A stretch of DNA of 64,000 nucleotides, from contig NZ_QKNX01000003.1 of NCBI RefSeq assembly GCF_005239135.1, positions 1 through 64,000 of the forward strand, written 5' to 3'. Within the stretch, counting starts at the first letter, position 1. Every line of letters begins with the position of its first letter. The translations under genes and the position numbers were made by a program. Below, one piece after another: positions 42,121 through 51,162 of the stretch. The notes under the pieces were generated by a model that worked only from the letters and a program-made list of their open reading frames with translations, did not search any database and was not told the origin of the DNA. Origin of the DNA: Natronomonas salsuginis. GTDB taxonomy: Archaea > Halobacteriota > Halobacteria > Halobacteriales > Haloarculaceae.

Positions 42121-43611
42121 TCAGAGATACCCCAGATCTTCAAGCCGCCGTTGAACGCCATCATACGACGACACTTCATCAGAAACGAACTGTGGTGTAT
42201 ATTCATCTACGGAAATGAACTCCGGTTCTTCAGTAGGATATTCAGGTAGTATCTCACCATCTGTATCGATCGGTATTGGGATTTCGTATTTAATTAAAAG
42301 AGTGGGTGCAATATCAAGTAGTGATGCCGCAATTGGACCGTCATCACTAGAGGGTACACCGACAGCAACAAACATCCCATTAGAACTATGATGGTCTTTC
42401 AGAGATTCACGCCAGATCTGTCCGACGGGTCCTCGCCAAATTTTACACGTCTCCGAAGCGAGTATTATTTCACCGGCTTCATCCGTGAACTTTCCCTCAT
42501 AGACATCCTCACGTCGGTACGCGCGAACTCCAGATACGTCTTGAAGATCACAAACTAGGTTGTCAATGAGCCGTTTTTTTTCAGTCTCTGCTACCGCTGG
42601 GGAGAGACGGATTGCAGCCTCATCTTTTGATCGGCAGTAAGCTGACGATTGTTCGGTATCGATACCAGCCTCGAAGGAGACATCAATGTCCAAAGAACTA
42701 GTTGCGAAATTTCGGATTGGTCGGAGGACGGGATGAAGCCACTCTTGCTGGAAGAGGAAGCGTCCAAGCCCACCGATATTAATTGAACCTCCGATTTCGT
42801 TCTTGGAACCGATGTGAGTCTCACCAAACTCTAGATACCCATTCGCTTCAAGCCAATCGTTGATGTAGAACTGTCGATCGAATACTTGGAACCCATGGTC
42901 ACTCATCAAAAGTAGCGTGTCGTCATCATCCAGTGTTGAGTCGAGTGTTCGAACGTATTCATCAACTACACGCAGGAGTTCTCGGGCTTTCTCGGCGGTC
43001 TTCTTTTCGGGATGTCTCACGAGATCCAGATACGCCTGATGCTGAAGCCAGTCCGTCTCACTCACCAACTGAAAAAGGAAGTCATGATCATCTGCACGGA
43101 GCACTTTGAGGAATTGGTCCCGGTTGTGTTCGAACGAGTCTTTTAATTTTCGAATACATTCGAGAGGATTTCCCTTCAGCGTAGGGTACTCTGGCGGTTT
43201 GATCCCATATGTATCGTACAGATCTCTCGGAACTGGCGGGCGGTCGTCCGCGTCGAGCCAGGAGGGCACAATATCACCCTCAATTCGGGCCGGTAGAGAA
43301 AATGGTAGATTAAACAGACAGCAATCGAACCCATGTTCATCTAAGGATTCATAGAACGGTTTGGTACGGAGCGCAGTTCCATCCAAAAATTCAGGATCAA
43401 AGTCCTCGTTGAACGTGATAAAGTCGTACACACCGTGTTTGCCTTGATTTTTTCCCGTCTGAAAAGACGCCCAGGCAGGAGCTGTGACGGGTGGTTGGGT
43501 ACTCTCCAGTTCACCGCTCAAATTTTCGTTATATAATGACTCGATGTAGGGAGTGAATTCAAGGAGATCTGTGTGAAAAGCATCAAGCCCAATAACGACC
43601 GTCTTGCCCAT
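42121..43611 (-). CDS. type I phosphodiesterase/nucleotide pyrophosphatase family protein
   Basis: A 496-residue alkaline-phosphatase-superfamily enzyme. VVIGLDAFHTDLLEF gives the first metal Asp, PPVTAPAWASFQTGKNQGKHGVYDF the nucleophile (Thr) region, and LLLMSDHGFQVFDRQF the Asp-His metal pair. It ends RRLEDLGYL, matching the tail of the enzyme at 34,659-35,867. Haloarchaeal and bacterial relatives are common in polysaccharide clusters and may cleave or transfer phospho-linked groups. It is AT-rich and convergent with the membrane-protein gene. Confidence 0.85.
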   Translation of the reverse strand: MGKTVVIGLDAFHTDLLEFTPYIESLYNENLSGELESTQPPVTAPAWASFQTGKNQGKHGVYDFITFNEDFDPEFLDGTALRTKPFYESLDEHGFDCCLFNLPFSLPARIEGDIVPSWLDADDRPPVPRDLYDTYGIKPPEYPTLKGNPLECIRKLKDSFEHNRDQFLKVLRADDHDFLFQLVSETDWLQHQAYLDLVRHPEKKTAEKARELLRVVDEYVRTLDSTLDDDDTLLLMSDHGFQVFDRQFYINDWLEANGYLEFGETHIGSKNEIGGSINIGGLGRFLFQQEWLHPVLRPIRNFATSSLDIDVSFEAGIDTEQSSAYCRSKDEAAIRLSPAVAETEKKRLIDNLVCDLQDVSGVRAYRREDVYEGKFTDEAGEIILASETCKIWRGPVGQIWRESLKDHHSSNGMFVAVGVPSSDDGPIAASLLDIAPTLLIKYEIPIPIDTDGEILPEYPTEEPEFISVDEYTPQFVSDEVSSYDGVQRRLEDLGYL

Positions 43612-43704
43612 ATGTGGGCCTACTTATGAATACACAAGTAGTTTTACACTCTTCTTGGAATCAGTATCTCGAATAATCGCCTGTCAATATTGAGTGTGCA
43701 GATC

Positions 43705-45168
43705 TTACTTGATCAGGGAAACAATTCTTCTAACGTCGAGTAGTCCGAATATTACTGATAATATTGCCCAAACTAATGCACCAACTGAGACGACCAAGCC
43801 CAGAGTTAGGATGCCCTCTACATAATCCATGAGAACCCAAACAATACCGGACATCACCCCAGTAATCGCGAAGATACTCACGAGCCGACGGAACAACCAA
43901 TTGACCCTCAATTCGAGTTCGGATAACATAAGATAGACCGTGGCGAAAGTGTAAGCTGAATACGTTACGACAGTTGCGATAGCTGCACCTTCGACGCCGA
44001 ACCGGGGAATCAGGATAATGTTCAGAACAACGTTTGCCACAGCACTTACTGTTCGGATAATCGCTCGCGCACGGGCACGTCCGAGGTAATCGAGAGCACC
44101 ACTCGAGAGAGAAGATATCACCAACAGCAGCGCATAAGCCGCCATGATGCGCAGAACCGGCACTGCGCCGAGATACTCACCCCCGAATATCAGTTGAATT
44201 AATCGTTCCGCGATTAGTGCTATTCCTGCTGCGATCGGTGTATACATGAGAAGTCCATGCGAGAGTGCTTCCTCATACATCCTCGCAGCAGTCCCCGTAT
44301 TCCCTTTCGCCTGTTGCGATTTGTATGTCGGTTCAAGAGTGTAACCAAGTGCGTCAACAGGCATCCTAACGAAGTTTACTATCTGCTTGCTGACGACATA
44401 ATACGCGACACCAACTGGCCCGACAAAGAACCCGACCAAAATTGAGTCAACCCGTCGATCAATCGCGTTACCTGTGTTGGTCGCTGTTAGCGGAAGAGCA
44501 TACTCGAGAATCTGTTTTGGTATGATACTCTCCATCTGACTACGCTCGATGTCGCGATAAAACTTGAAATAAATATAGAGCAATCCAACACTACTCGAAA
44601 CCATGAACGCGAGAGCGTACCCGAAAAGAGCACCAAGAGCCCCGTACCCAAGTATTACAAATATAATAACTACACCGAATCGAAGTATGCGGTCGATAGA
44701 GTGAAGAATAGCACCCGCTTGGATCTTCTCGAACCCATGAAGAATGGTTCGAGCGTAGCGGTTCAACGTTTCGAATACGACGATGAGTACCCCTGCCAGC
44801 AACAGAGGGGCGAGATCAGGTTCATTGAGAAGACTAGCGAAGTACCGATGGCCGATGACAAACACTATGCAAACCAGTAAAATCGAAACGATAGTATACA
44901 AAAAAGAATATTTTAATATATGTGGGATTTGTCCAGCGTTGATTTCCTTGTATTCGGCGATGTATCGGGCAGCAGATTTGGATATCCCCAGCCGACTGAA
45001 AATTTGAGCGATCGCTAAAATGGAAATAGTTAGCGAAAAAAGCCCATAGCTATCGGAACCCAATAGTCGTGCCAGCACAACAGTCAAGACTGCGCCAGAA
45101 ACAACCGCAATGAAACGCCCGACAAACTCAATTTTGAAACGAGTTCCCAACTTAGACGACAAACTCAT
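43705..45168 (-). CDS. oligosaccharide flippase (Wzx/AglR-like, MOP superfamily)
   Basis: A 487-residue protein with about 14 membrane helices. It begins KIEFVGRFIAVVSGAVLTVVLARLLGSDSYGLFSLTISI, the usual start of polysaccharide-type flippases, and has GRARARAIIRTVSAVANVVLNIILIPRFGVEGAAIATV in the second half. It should move the lipid-linked oligosaccharide across the membrane for use by the STT3 protein encoded upstream on the same strand. The ATG at 45168 is preferred to a TTG at 45210. Confidence 0.9.
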   Translation of the reverse strand: MSLSSKLGTRFKIEFVGRFIAVVSGAVLTVVLARLLGSDSYGLFSLTISILAIAQIFSRLGISKSAARYIAEYKEINAGQIPHILKYSFLYTIVSILLVCIVFVIGHRYFASLLNEPDLAPLLLAGVLIVVFETLNRYARTILHGFEKIQAGAILHSIDRILRFGVVIIFVILGYGALGALFGYALAFMVSSSVGLLYIYFKFYRDIERSQMESIIPKQILEYALPLTATNTGNAIDRRVDSILVGFFVGPVGVAYYVVSKQIVNFVRMPVDALGYTLEPTYKSQQAKGNTGTAARMYEEALSHGLLMYTPIAAGIALIAERLIQLIFGGEYLGAVPVLRIMAAYALLLVISSLSSGALDYLGRARARAIIRTVSAVANVVLNIILIPRFGVEGAAIATVVTYSAYTFATVYLMLSELELRVNWLFRRLVSIFAITGVMSGIVWVLMDYVEGILTLGLVVSVGALVWAILSVIFGLLDVRRIVSLIK

Positions 45169-45311
45169 TCGTTTCTCACCGAGGGCATTGGCTGGTTTAG
45201 TGTTGTCCAAATTGACTTGAGCGATTAACTGGCGAGGCAGAAGTATCAGAAAGGCGTTGTAGATCCATTAAATTCGTACAAATCAGCCACCATAGCAGAT
45301 CTTGCTGGATG

Positions 45312-47741
45312 TCATTCCCCCACGCTAATTGAGTTCCCATGCATAACGTCCCGCTCTGAAACCTCAACACGCTCTCCATTAATCTCGTAAGTTCCTGGAT
45401 ACGGAACTGTCATGTTTGCGACGCCATCGTCAGTGACTGCGACTTCTCGCGAATAAGTAAATGTTCGATCTTGAACGGAGACCTCGGCTTCGGCAACAGT
45501 AATATCTCGTTCAACGCCGTTAAGTTCAATATGAGCACCTGGAACGACAGAGAAGAGCGCGATATTGGCATCAGCATTGAGATAGATCAATCGGTATCGT
45601 TCGAGGGATTCGAAACGATCATCGGGTACTCCAAGTTGGTCTGTCAATCGGGGCTGAGCGCGCTTTTCGGGAATACTCACTGGTGGGTCTGCCAAAACGA
45701 GATACCCAATCCGGTCATCGAGCCATTCTAACCTCTCATCGATACTCTCATCAACAAACAATGGTGTATATACATATCGTCCAAGACTTTCATCTGCTGA
45801 TTCTCCACTTACGTAGTAATTGTACATCCGATACTCCGCCCAGGGTGCAAGCACGTGGTTCTCGGGATATTCCCGATCCAGCGACTCGGCGTGCTCGGAG
45901 ATCTCCATCGCCGTTTCGACGTGCGCTCGATCATGAGTGATCTGTCCCATCATCGTCGGGAGGTACAACAGACTGGCGCTGGACACCAACAATACCACCC
46001 CAAAAATCAAGCCGGCTCGACGGAGCTCCAGCGATCTAACTGCCGACCCAACTTTTTCCCCCATCTGTCGTCCCCCCATTCGCTCGAACAGCACGGGCTC
46101 TCGGGCCAAATCAACGACCGACAGCAGATATACGACTCCGAGACTACTTAGCACCGAAATAACAATCACTAACCGACCCGCAAACCGCGCCAGTATCCCG
46201 GCGACGATCACGTAGTGTACCGTGAGTACCGAAATCAACAACCAGGCAGGGTCGTACTCTCGATACACGTAATAGAGACACCACGCGAGCATCGCCAATC
46301 CGATGTAGAATTCGATGCCGATGTGCGCGACCGGGCCGTACAGGTAGAATAGATCCGCCGAGTACAGCGACTGGCTTTGCGTGCTCACCTGCCAGCTCGG
46401 GGCCGAACTCGGTCCGATACTTCGGAGAACTCTGTCTACGACCGCCTGTATCTCTCCGACGGCGAGCAGCGCCCCCACGACACCGACCACCGCAATCACC
46501 GGCTGCACGACGAGCAACGACCGAGCCGACCACCCCTGCTTCGCCCACAGCTCCCCCAACCCGACGACTCCGACGACGCCAAGAAACGTCACCACGGCCA
46601 GCGCCGGTGCGGGAATCCCATGCCATCCCAGACCGAGATGCAGCGCCATCGCCAACGCTGCCCCGACACCGAATCCAAATACAAGCGGCAAATTAACACG
46701 CCCCGGCGACACGCCGTCTCGAACGTCCATAGAGACCCGAAGCCCGACGAACGCTCCCAGCCCGACGAACAGCTCCAGCGACCCGCCCCACGAGTGCGTC
46801 CACGCGGCGAAGACCAGCCCGAAGGCGAACGCGACGAGCCACGTCTTCCGAGCGTTCAGATGTCCAGAGATCGCTTCATCCGTCCCGACCATCTCTCGAC
46901 GCCGCGTGAAATCGACCCCGAGCCACGCGAGTGTCACCAGAATCAGTCCGAACCACAGATACTGATTGTATCGGTGGTGCAGCAATCCCAGGCCGGTGTA
47001 GTTGGCGTGTACCGGCGCGAGCGCCAGCACCAACACCGACGCGACGCCGACGCGATAATCCCGCGTCAACAGCAACGCCAGATAGTACAGCGCGATTGCC
47101 AGAATGATTGTAAACACCAACGGCAAAAACGCCGCCACCATGTCCGCCGCCCACTGATCGCCGCCCAGCAGTTCGGTGAACCACCAGTTCGTCGCATGCG
47201 TGAGCGGCCGTTGATTGAAACTGCCGTCGTCCCAGGGTGGGTTCACCAGCACGCCGAAATCGAACGGTCCCGACGACTGTGCGATCAGCTGTTCCTGCCA
47301 GTAGCGGAAAAAGTACGGATCGTTCCCCGGCGACACCACGCGGCCTTCGACGAACACCGACTTGTAGTGAAACGTTCGCGCCGCCACCAACACGACGAGC
47401 GCGCCCACGAGCCCCGCGACGGTGGGCCACTCGACGTCGAAATCGACGGTGAACCCGGCGTCGCCCTCGTTCGCGTCCACGAACGCCTCACCCTCCAGTG
47501 CCGCCCGGACGGCCTCCCGATCTACAATGTGATACGCGCCGTCGACCTTCTCGACGATATCCGATGACACGACCTCCCCGAACGTTCCCGAATCAAGCTC
47601 GACATCGTCGAACTCCCACGTCTCCGCCCCGTCGCCGACCGCCAACAGCGCCTCGACGACGCGCTCGCCATCGTCGCGCTCGTCGAGAAACGCTGCCGTG
47701 TCTTCGTACACCCCCGTGCGGTCGTCGGTCACTTTCCCCAT
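45312..47741 (-). CDS. STT3-family oligosaccharyltransferase-like protein (AglB-related)
   Basis: An 809-residue GT-C membrane protein. Residues 1-105 are soluble and resemble a winged helix (LDSGTFGEVVSSDIVEKVDGAYHIVDREAVRAAL). About 12-13 membrane helices follow. Conserved STT3 features are the first-loop GNDPYFFRYWQEQL with the catalytic-type Asp, and NQRPLTHATNWWFTELLGG. The canonical WWDxG acceptor motif is absent; its place is taken by PWAEYRMYNYYVSGES (633-648). It probably transfers the cluster's glycan to proteins, but may be a paralogue with altered acceptor recognition. The 5' half is GC-rich and the 3' half clearly AT-richer. Confidence 0.8.
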   Translation of the reverse strand: MGKVTDDRTGVYEDTAAFLDERDDGERVVEALLAVGDGAETWEFDDVELDSGTFGEVVSSDIVEKVDGAYHIVDREAVRAALEGEAFVDANEGDAGFTVDFDVEWPTVAGLVGALVVLVAARTFHYKSVFVEGRVVSPGNDPYFFRYWQEQLIAQSSGPFDFGVLVNPPWDDGSFNQRPLTHATNWWFTELLGGDQWAADMVAAFLPLVFTIILAIALYYLALLLTRDYRVGVASVLVLALAPVHANYTGLGLLHHRYNQYLWFGLILVTLAWLGVDFTRRREMVGTDEAISGHLNARKTWLVAFAFGLVFAAWTHSWGGSLELFVGLGAFVGLRVSMDVRDGVSPGRVNLPLVFGFGVGAALAMALHLGLGWHGIPAPALAVVTFLGVVGVVGLGELWAKQGWSARSLLVVQPVIAVVGVVGALLAVGEIQAVVDRVLRSIGPSSAPSWQVSTQSQSLYSADLFYLYGPVAHIGIEFYIGLAMLAWCLYYVYREYDPAWLLISVLTVHYVIVAGILARFAGRLVIVISVLSSLGVVYLLSVVDLAREPVLFERMGGRQMGEKVGSAVRSLELRRAGLIFGVVLLVSSASLLYLPTMMGQITHDRAHVETAMEISEHAESLDREYPENHVLAPWAEYRMYNYYVSGESADESLGRYVYTPLFVDESIDERLEWLDDRIGYLVLADPPVSIPEKRAQPRLTDQLGVPDDRFESLERYRLIYLNADANIALFSVVPGAHIELNGVERDITVAEAEVSVQDRTFTYSREVAVTDDGVANMTVPYPGTYEINGERVEVSERDVMHGNSISVGE

Positions 47742-47981
47742 GGTAGCGCGCTCTCCGGAAAGTCAGTTTCGCTTTTCCGGGCCGGCGTGTGCGACGGTGC
47801 TTCGATATCTTCTCTCACCCCGGCACTGATCGCGATCGCTGTGCGGTTTCGGCGCGCGTCTTCAGTATCGCACTGTACGGAACATTCGAGGCAGCGGCGC
47901 GAATTAGCGCGGCGAGGCTGTCACACACGACAGCGGCGATTCGGTGGAAACGTTTACTTAGAAGAGGATACTACCAACTGC

Positions 47982-48257
47982 ATGGCCACGTCGGTGAAAA
48001 TGGACGACGAAACCAAAGAACGACTTGAGCGGCTCCAAGCCGAGATTAAACTCCGGACGGGCAACCGCGTGACCCAACAGGAGATACTGACGCGGCTCGT
48101 CGAGGATGCGATCGAATCGAAGGCTCGACTCATCGATTCGTTTCGTGACGAGCGCGTGCCGGTCTCCGAATCTGAACGCGAGGCGTTCCACGCGGGGACG
48201 ATCTCCTCCGGCGTGGTGACTCGCGAAGCGGATATCGACGACATCCTGTACGGATGA
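47982..48257 (+). CDS. vapB: VapB-type antitoxin
   Basis: A 91-residue protein. TSVKMDDETKERLERLQAEIKLRTGNRVTQQEILTRLVEDAI is a ribbon-helix-helix domain, with an acidic tail ending ADIDDILYG. The ATG at 47982 is chosen because the RHH strand starts there. Its stop overlaps the toxin start by 4 bases, as in translationally coupled toxin-antitoxin pairs. Confidence 0.82.
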   Translation: MATSVKMDDETKERLERLQAEIKLRTGNRVTQQEILTRLVEDAIESKARLIDSFRDERVPVSESEREAFHAGTISSGVVTREADIDDILYG

Positions 48258-48682
48258 GCGTGTTCGTCGATACGGGCGTGTTCTACGCTCACCACGACGT
48301 GGACGCCGACCGTCACGAGGATGCGGTCCGGGTCTTCGACGAGATCTTGGACGGCCGGTACGGACAGCCCTACACCAGCGACTACGTTCTCGACGAGGCG
48401 ATCACACTCACTCGTGCTCGAACGGGATCGTTCGAGGCGGCGAATTCACTCGCCAAGCGGGTTTGCGGGACGGGTCCGTATCCAGCCGTCGTCGAGCTCT
48501 GTCACACGGTCCCAGATGATGTCACCGAGACGCTCGATATATACCGCCGATACGCCGACCACGATCTCAGTTTCACCGACGCGATGACGATTCGCCTCTG
48601 CGAATCGCGCGGATTCGACGTCGTTTGCAGCTTCGATTCGGACTTCGACGGTCTCGTCGAACGAGTCGATCCCTACGGTTGA
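48254..48682 (+). CDS. vapC: VapC-type PIN toxin
   Basis: A 142-residue PIN ribonuclease with a full set of acidic residues: FVDTGVFYAHHDVDADRH at the start, SDYVLDEAITLTRAR, HDLSFTDAMTIRLCES and VVCSFDSDFDGLV at the end. The sequence belongs to the typical archaeal VapC group with VD-x-G/S at the first strand. It is encoded directly downstream of and overlapping its antitoxin. Confidence 0.87.
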   Translation: MSVFVDTGVFYAHHDVDADRHEDAVRVFDEILDGRYGQPYTSDYVLDEAITLTRARTGSFEAANSLAKRVCGTGPYPAVVELCHTVPDDVTETLDIYRRYADHDLSFTDAMTIRLCESRGFDVVCSFDSDFDGLVERVDPYG

Positions 48683-48793
48683 GCGAAGTCTCCACGTGCG
48701 GTTTCACCGATCTCATTCGATGACGGACGTCTCATGTTCACGCCTGCGATACGTTTGAACCACAGGCGGGTGTCACGTAACATCTTCTCGCAA

Positions 48794-48809
48794 CCAATAG
48801 GTTAATTGG
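48794..48809 (+). promoter_or_regulatory. inverted repeat upstream of the HTH regulator gene
   Basis: CCAAT and ATTGG arms with a 6-base spacer lie 25-40 bases before the ATG at 48834, overlapping where a TATA box would sit. A plausible autoregulatory operator. Confidence 0.35.
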
Positions 48810-48833
48810 CTGAAACACCAACCGTCGCTCAAT

Positions 48834-49340
48834 ATGTGGCGAGACGTCCAGCTGGCGGCGGGGACCGAGGAGTTCAGTTCGACGTTGGAGGCGGCGATCA
48901 ACGCGTGCGGCCTCACTGTCAAGGAGTTTGCCAAGCGGCACGACCTCTCGGAGAGCACGCTGTACAAGATCACGAGCGGGGATCGGACGAACGTCCGGGT
49001 CGAAACGCTGCAGTCGATCACGGCCGCGCTGCGCGAGGAGGAAGGGTACGGCGGGCGGACGATCGGCCTGATCACGACGAGGGGTGCCTGCGATCGGGCC
49101 CCGTCGAGCATCGAGGCGGGCGGCGAGACGTACACGATCAAACCGCTGCCAGCACAGACCATCGAAGACGAGATCATCAAGGGCGTGCAGGCGGATCGAG
49201 ACGGGATCGACGGGATCGTCTGCGGGCCGATCGCGGCTGTAACGCTCGAGCAGGTCGTCGACGTTCCCGTCGGCGGACTGCAGTTCACCCAGGATCTCAT
49301 ACGGGAGTCGATGACGGACTTCGCGGGACGACTCGACTAA
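48834..49340 (+). CDS. HTH (XRE-like) regulator, probable controller of the Tct transporter
   Basis: A 168-residue protein. Residues 15-60 form a Cro/C1-type helix-turn-helix (AAINACGLTVKEFAKRHDLSESTLYKITSGDRTNVRVETLQSI). The C-terminal part (IGLITTRGACDRAPSSIEAGGETYTIKPLPAQTIEDEIIKGVQADRDGIDGIVCGPIAAV) is an alpha/beta domain that may sense a ligand. It lies 122 bases upstream of the tctCBA operon on the same strand, with inverted repeats in both upstream regions. Confidence 0.78.
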   Translation: MWRDVQLAAGTEEFSSTLEAAINACGLTVKEFAKRHDLSESTLYKITSGDRTNVRVETLQSITAALREEEGYGGRTIGLITTRGACDRAPSSIEAGGETYTIKPLPAQTIEDEIIKGVQADRDGIDGIVCGPIAAVTLEQVVDVPVGGLQFTQDLIRESMTDFAGRLD

Positions 49341-49376
49341 TATGTGGGAAATATATGTTCCGATAATTTCCTTATG

Positions 49377-49411
49377 AGGACACTATTGTCCTGTAAGAGG
49401 AAAATTTATAT
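49377..49411 (+). promoter_or_regulatory. inverted repeat and TATA box of the tct operon
   Basis: An inverted repeat AGGACA-CTAT-TGTCCT at 49377-49392 sits just upstream of a TATA-like TTTATAT at 49405-49411. A weaker GGAA/TTCC repeat lies near 49348-49361. The arrangement suggests regulator binding next to the core promoter. Transcription would start near 49,435 and leave a leader of about 25-30 bases. Confidence 0.45.
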
Positions 49412-49462
49412 CACGTCGGCGAAACGGCTCACGTAGTCACACCGAGGGACGGGACATACACA

Positions 49463-50494
49463 ATGAGCACGAACGAAACACACGACCGTCCGACTCGCCG
49501 ACGCCTGCTGCAGTCCGTCGGTATCGTCGGGTTGACGGGCCTCGCCGGTTGTCAGGACATCGCCGGATCCGGATCCGACGGGAGCTATCCGGACGGCCGG
49601 ATCGAGGTCATCGTCCCCTGGTCACAGGGGGGCGGCACGGACCGCGCGACGAGAGCGACGACGCCCACGTGGGCCGAGACGCTTGGCGCCGACTTCGTCG
49701 TCCAGAACTACTCCGGCGGGTCGACGCAAGTCGGCGGGGAGCGACTGTACAACGCCGATCCGGACGGTTACACCGTCGCGATGTGGAACATGCCGCAGAT
49801 GCAGGCGACGTGGCTCTTTCAGGACGCCCCCTACGGGATGGACGACTTCGACTACGTCGGCACCCACCACCTCGATCCGACGATGTGGTTCGCGCCGCCG
49901 GGGAGTCCCTACGAGGACATGGCCGAGTTCATCGAGTACGCCCGTGAGAACGAGGTCACCGTCGGGACCACCGCCGCCATCGGCAACACGGCGCTGTCCG
50001 CGCTGCTCGTCGAGGACACCTACGACGATCTCGAGTTCAACCTCGTTAACCTGGAAGGCGGGACGCCCACCCGACAGGCGACGCTCGCCGGGGACGTCGA
50101 CGCCGCGGTCAATCAGCCGTGGGCGTTCAACCCCGATCACGTCGGCGACGTGATCGCCCTCGGCACGCACGACTCCGGAGGACAAGAGCTGTGGCCGGCA
50201 CCCGCCTTTGGCGAGCTGGGACTCGACGAAATCCCACTCGTCGAGGAGGGATTCGGCCAGTGGAAACTGATCGTGGCCCCCGGGGGGCTCGAAGATGAGT
50301 ACCCGGATCGCTACGAGGCGCTCGTGGATTCGTACGCCGAGGTGTTCGAGCGGGATGCGTTCCACGCCAGAGCGGAAGAACAAGGTGGCCTCGACGAGAT
50401 TCTCGAGTACAACGATCCGGAATCGACGGCGACGGAAGTCGAAAGCTACTCCGAGTTCATGGAAGAGTTCGAACCGCTGTTCGATCGGTTCTGA
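49463..50494 (+). CDS. tctC: tripartite tricarboxylate transporter substrate-binding lipoprotein (TctC/Bug)
   Basis: A 343-residue Bug-family receptor. The N-terminus has a Tat motif (TRRRLLQSVGIVG) and a lipobox (GLAGC, Cys29), so it should be a membrane-anchored lipoprotein facing outside. IEVIVPWSQGGGTDRATRAT and NYSGGSTQVGGERL are the ligand-binding loops typical of TctC. It captures a carboxylate for the TctAB permease. First gene of a three-gene operon. Confidence 0.9.
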   Translation: MSTNETHDRPTRRRLLQSVGIVGLTGLAGCQDIAGSGSDGSYPDGRIEVIVPWSQGGGTDRATRATTPTWAETLGADFVVQNYSGGSTQVGGERLYNADPDGYTVAMWNMPQMQATWLFQDAPYGMDDFDYVGTHHLDPTMWFAPPGSPYEDMAEFIEYARENEVTVGTTAAIGNTALSALLVEDTYDDLEFNLVNLEGGTPTRQATLAGDVDAAVNQPWAFNPDHVGDVIALGTHDSGGQELWPAPAFGELGLDEIPLVEEGFGQWKLIVAPGGLEDEYPDRYEALVDSYAEVFERDAFHARAEEQGGLDEILEYNDPESTATEVESYSEFMEEFEPLFDRF

Positions 50495-50523
50495 CCCGTC
50501 GATTCCGGAGATCGAGACGCACA

Positions 50524-51162
50524 ATGACAGCCGACGACGCACACGTCACGCTCCCGACGATCACGCTCCGAAACCGCCGGTTCGATCTCCACATCGACAC
50601 CGGCGAGTTGCTGTTTCCGCTGCTCGTACTCCTCTTTTGCTCGGCGTATTTCCTCGAGACGCGTGGATTGCCGAACGAATCCCTGCTGTACGCCGACCCG
50701 CTCCTATACGCGACTGCGGTGGTAGCGGTGGTCACGATAGGTGGACACGCGGTGTCGATCGACACCGGTGCCGACGGTGAGCCGACGCGATCACGATCCG
50801 AGTCGAGGCGATCGGTCGTCTGGGGGGTCGAAAGCGCCGTCGCCGAGCGGGAACACCCACAGGGCCGAACCGATGCTCCGGCGGAGAAACACGGCGACAG
50901 TGATGCGTCGCCGGCCTCAAAAGAAGCGACCGAGAAGTCACACTTCAACGTCCGATCGTCGATCGGATTGTTGCTCCTCTCCACCGGATACGTGCTCGCG
51001 TTGTACGTCGTCCCGTTCGCGCTCGCGACGGCCCCGTTTCTCGCGGCGGCCGTGATCCTCTTCGGCGAACGTAACCGACTCCGGGTCATCGCCTACTCGG
51101 TCGGCTGTACGCTCCTGCTGTGGCTCGTATTCATCTTCTGGCTCAGGGTGCCGCTTCCATGA
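50524..51162 (+). CDS. tctB: tripartite tricarboxylate transporter small subunit (TctB)
   Basis: A 212-residue membrane protein with four helices in two pairs (about residues 35-50, 60-75, 145-165 and 170-207). Between them is a long hydrophilic insert of about 60 residues (DTGADGEPTRSRSESRR onward), which makes it larger than the usual TctB of about 150-170. The gene follows tctC by 29 bases and overlaps tctA by 4 bases. Confidence 0.8.
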   Translation: MTADDAHVTLPTITLRNRRFDLHIDTGELLFPLLVLLFCSAYFLETRGLPNESLLYADPLLYATAVVAVVTIGGHAVSIDTGADGEPTRSRSESRRSVVWGVESAVAEREHPQGRTDAPAEKHGDSDASPASKEATEKSHFNVRSSIGLLLLSTGYVLALYVVPFALATAPFLAAAVILFGERNRLRVIAYSVGCTLLLWLVFIFWLRVPLP

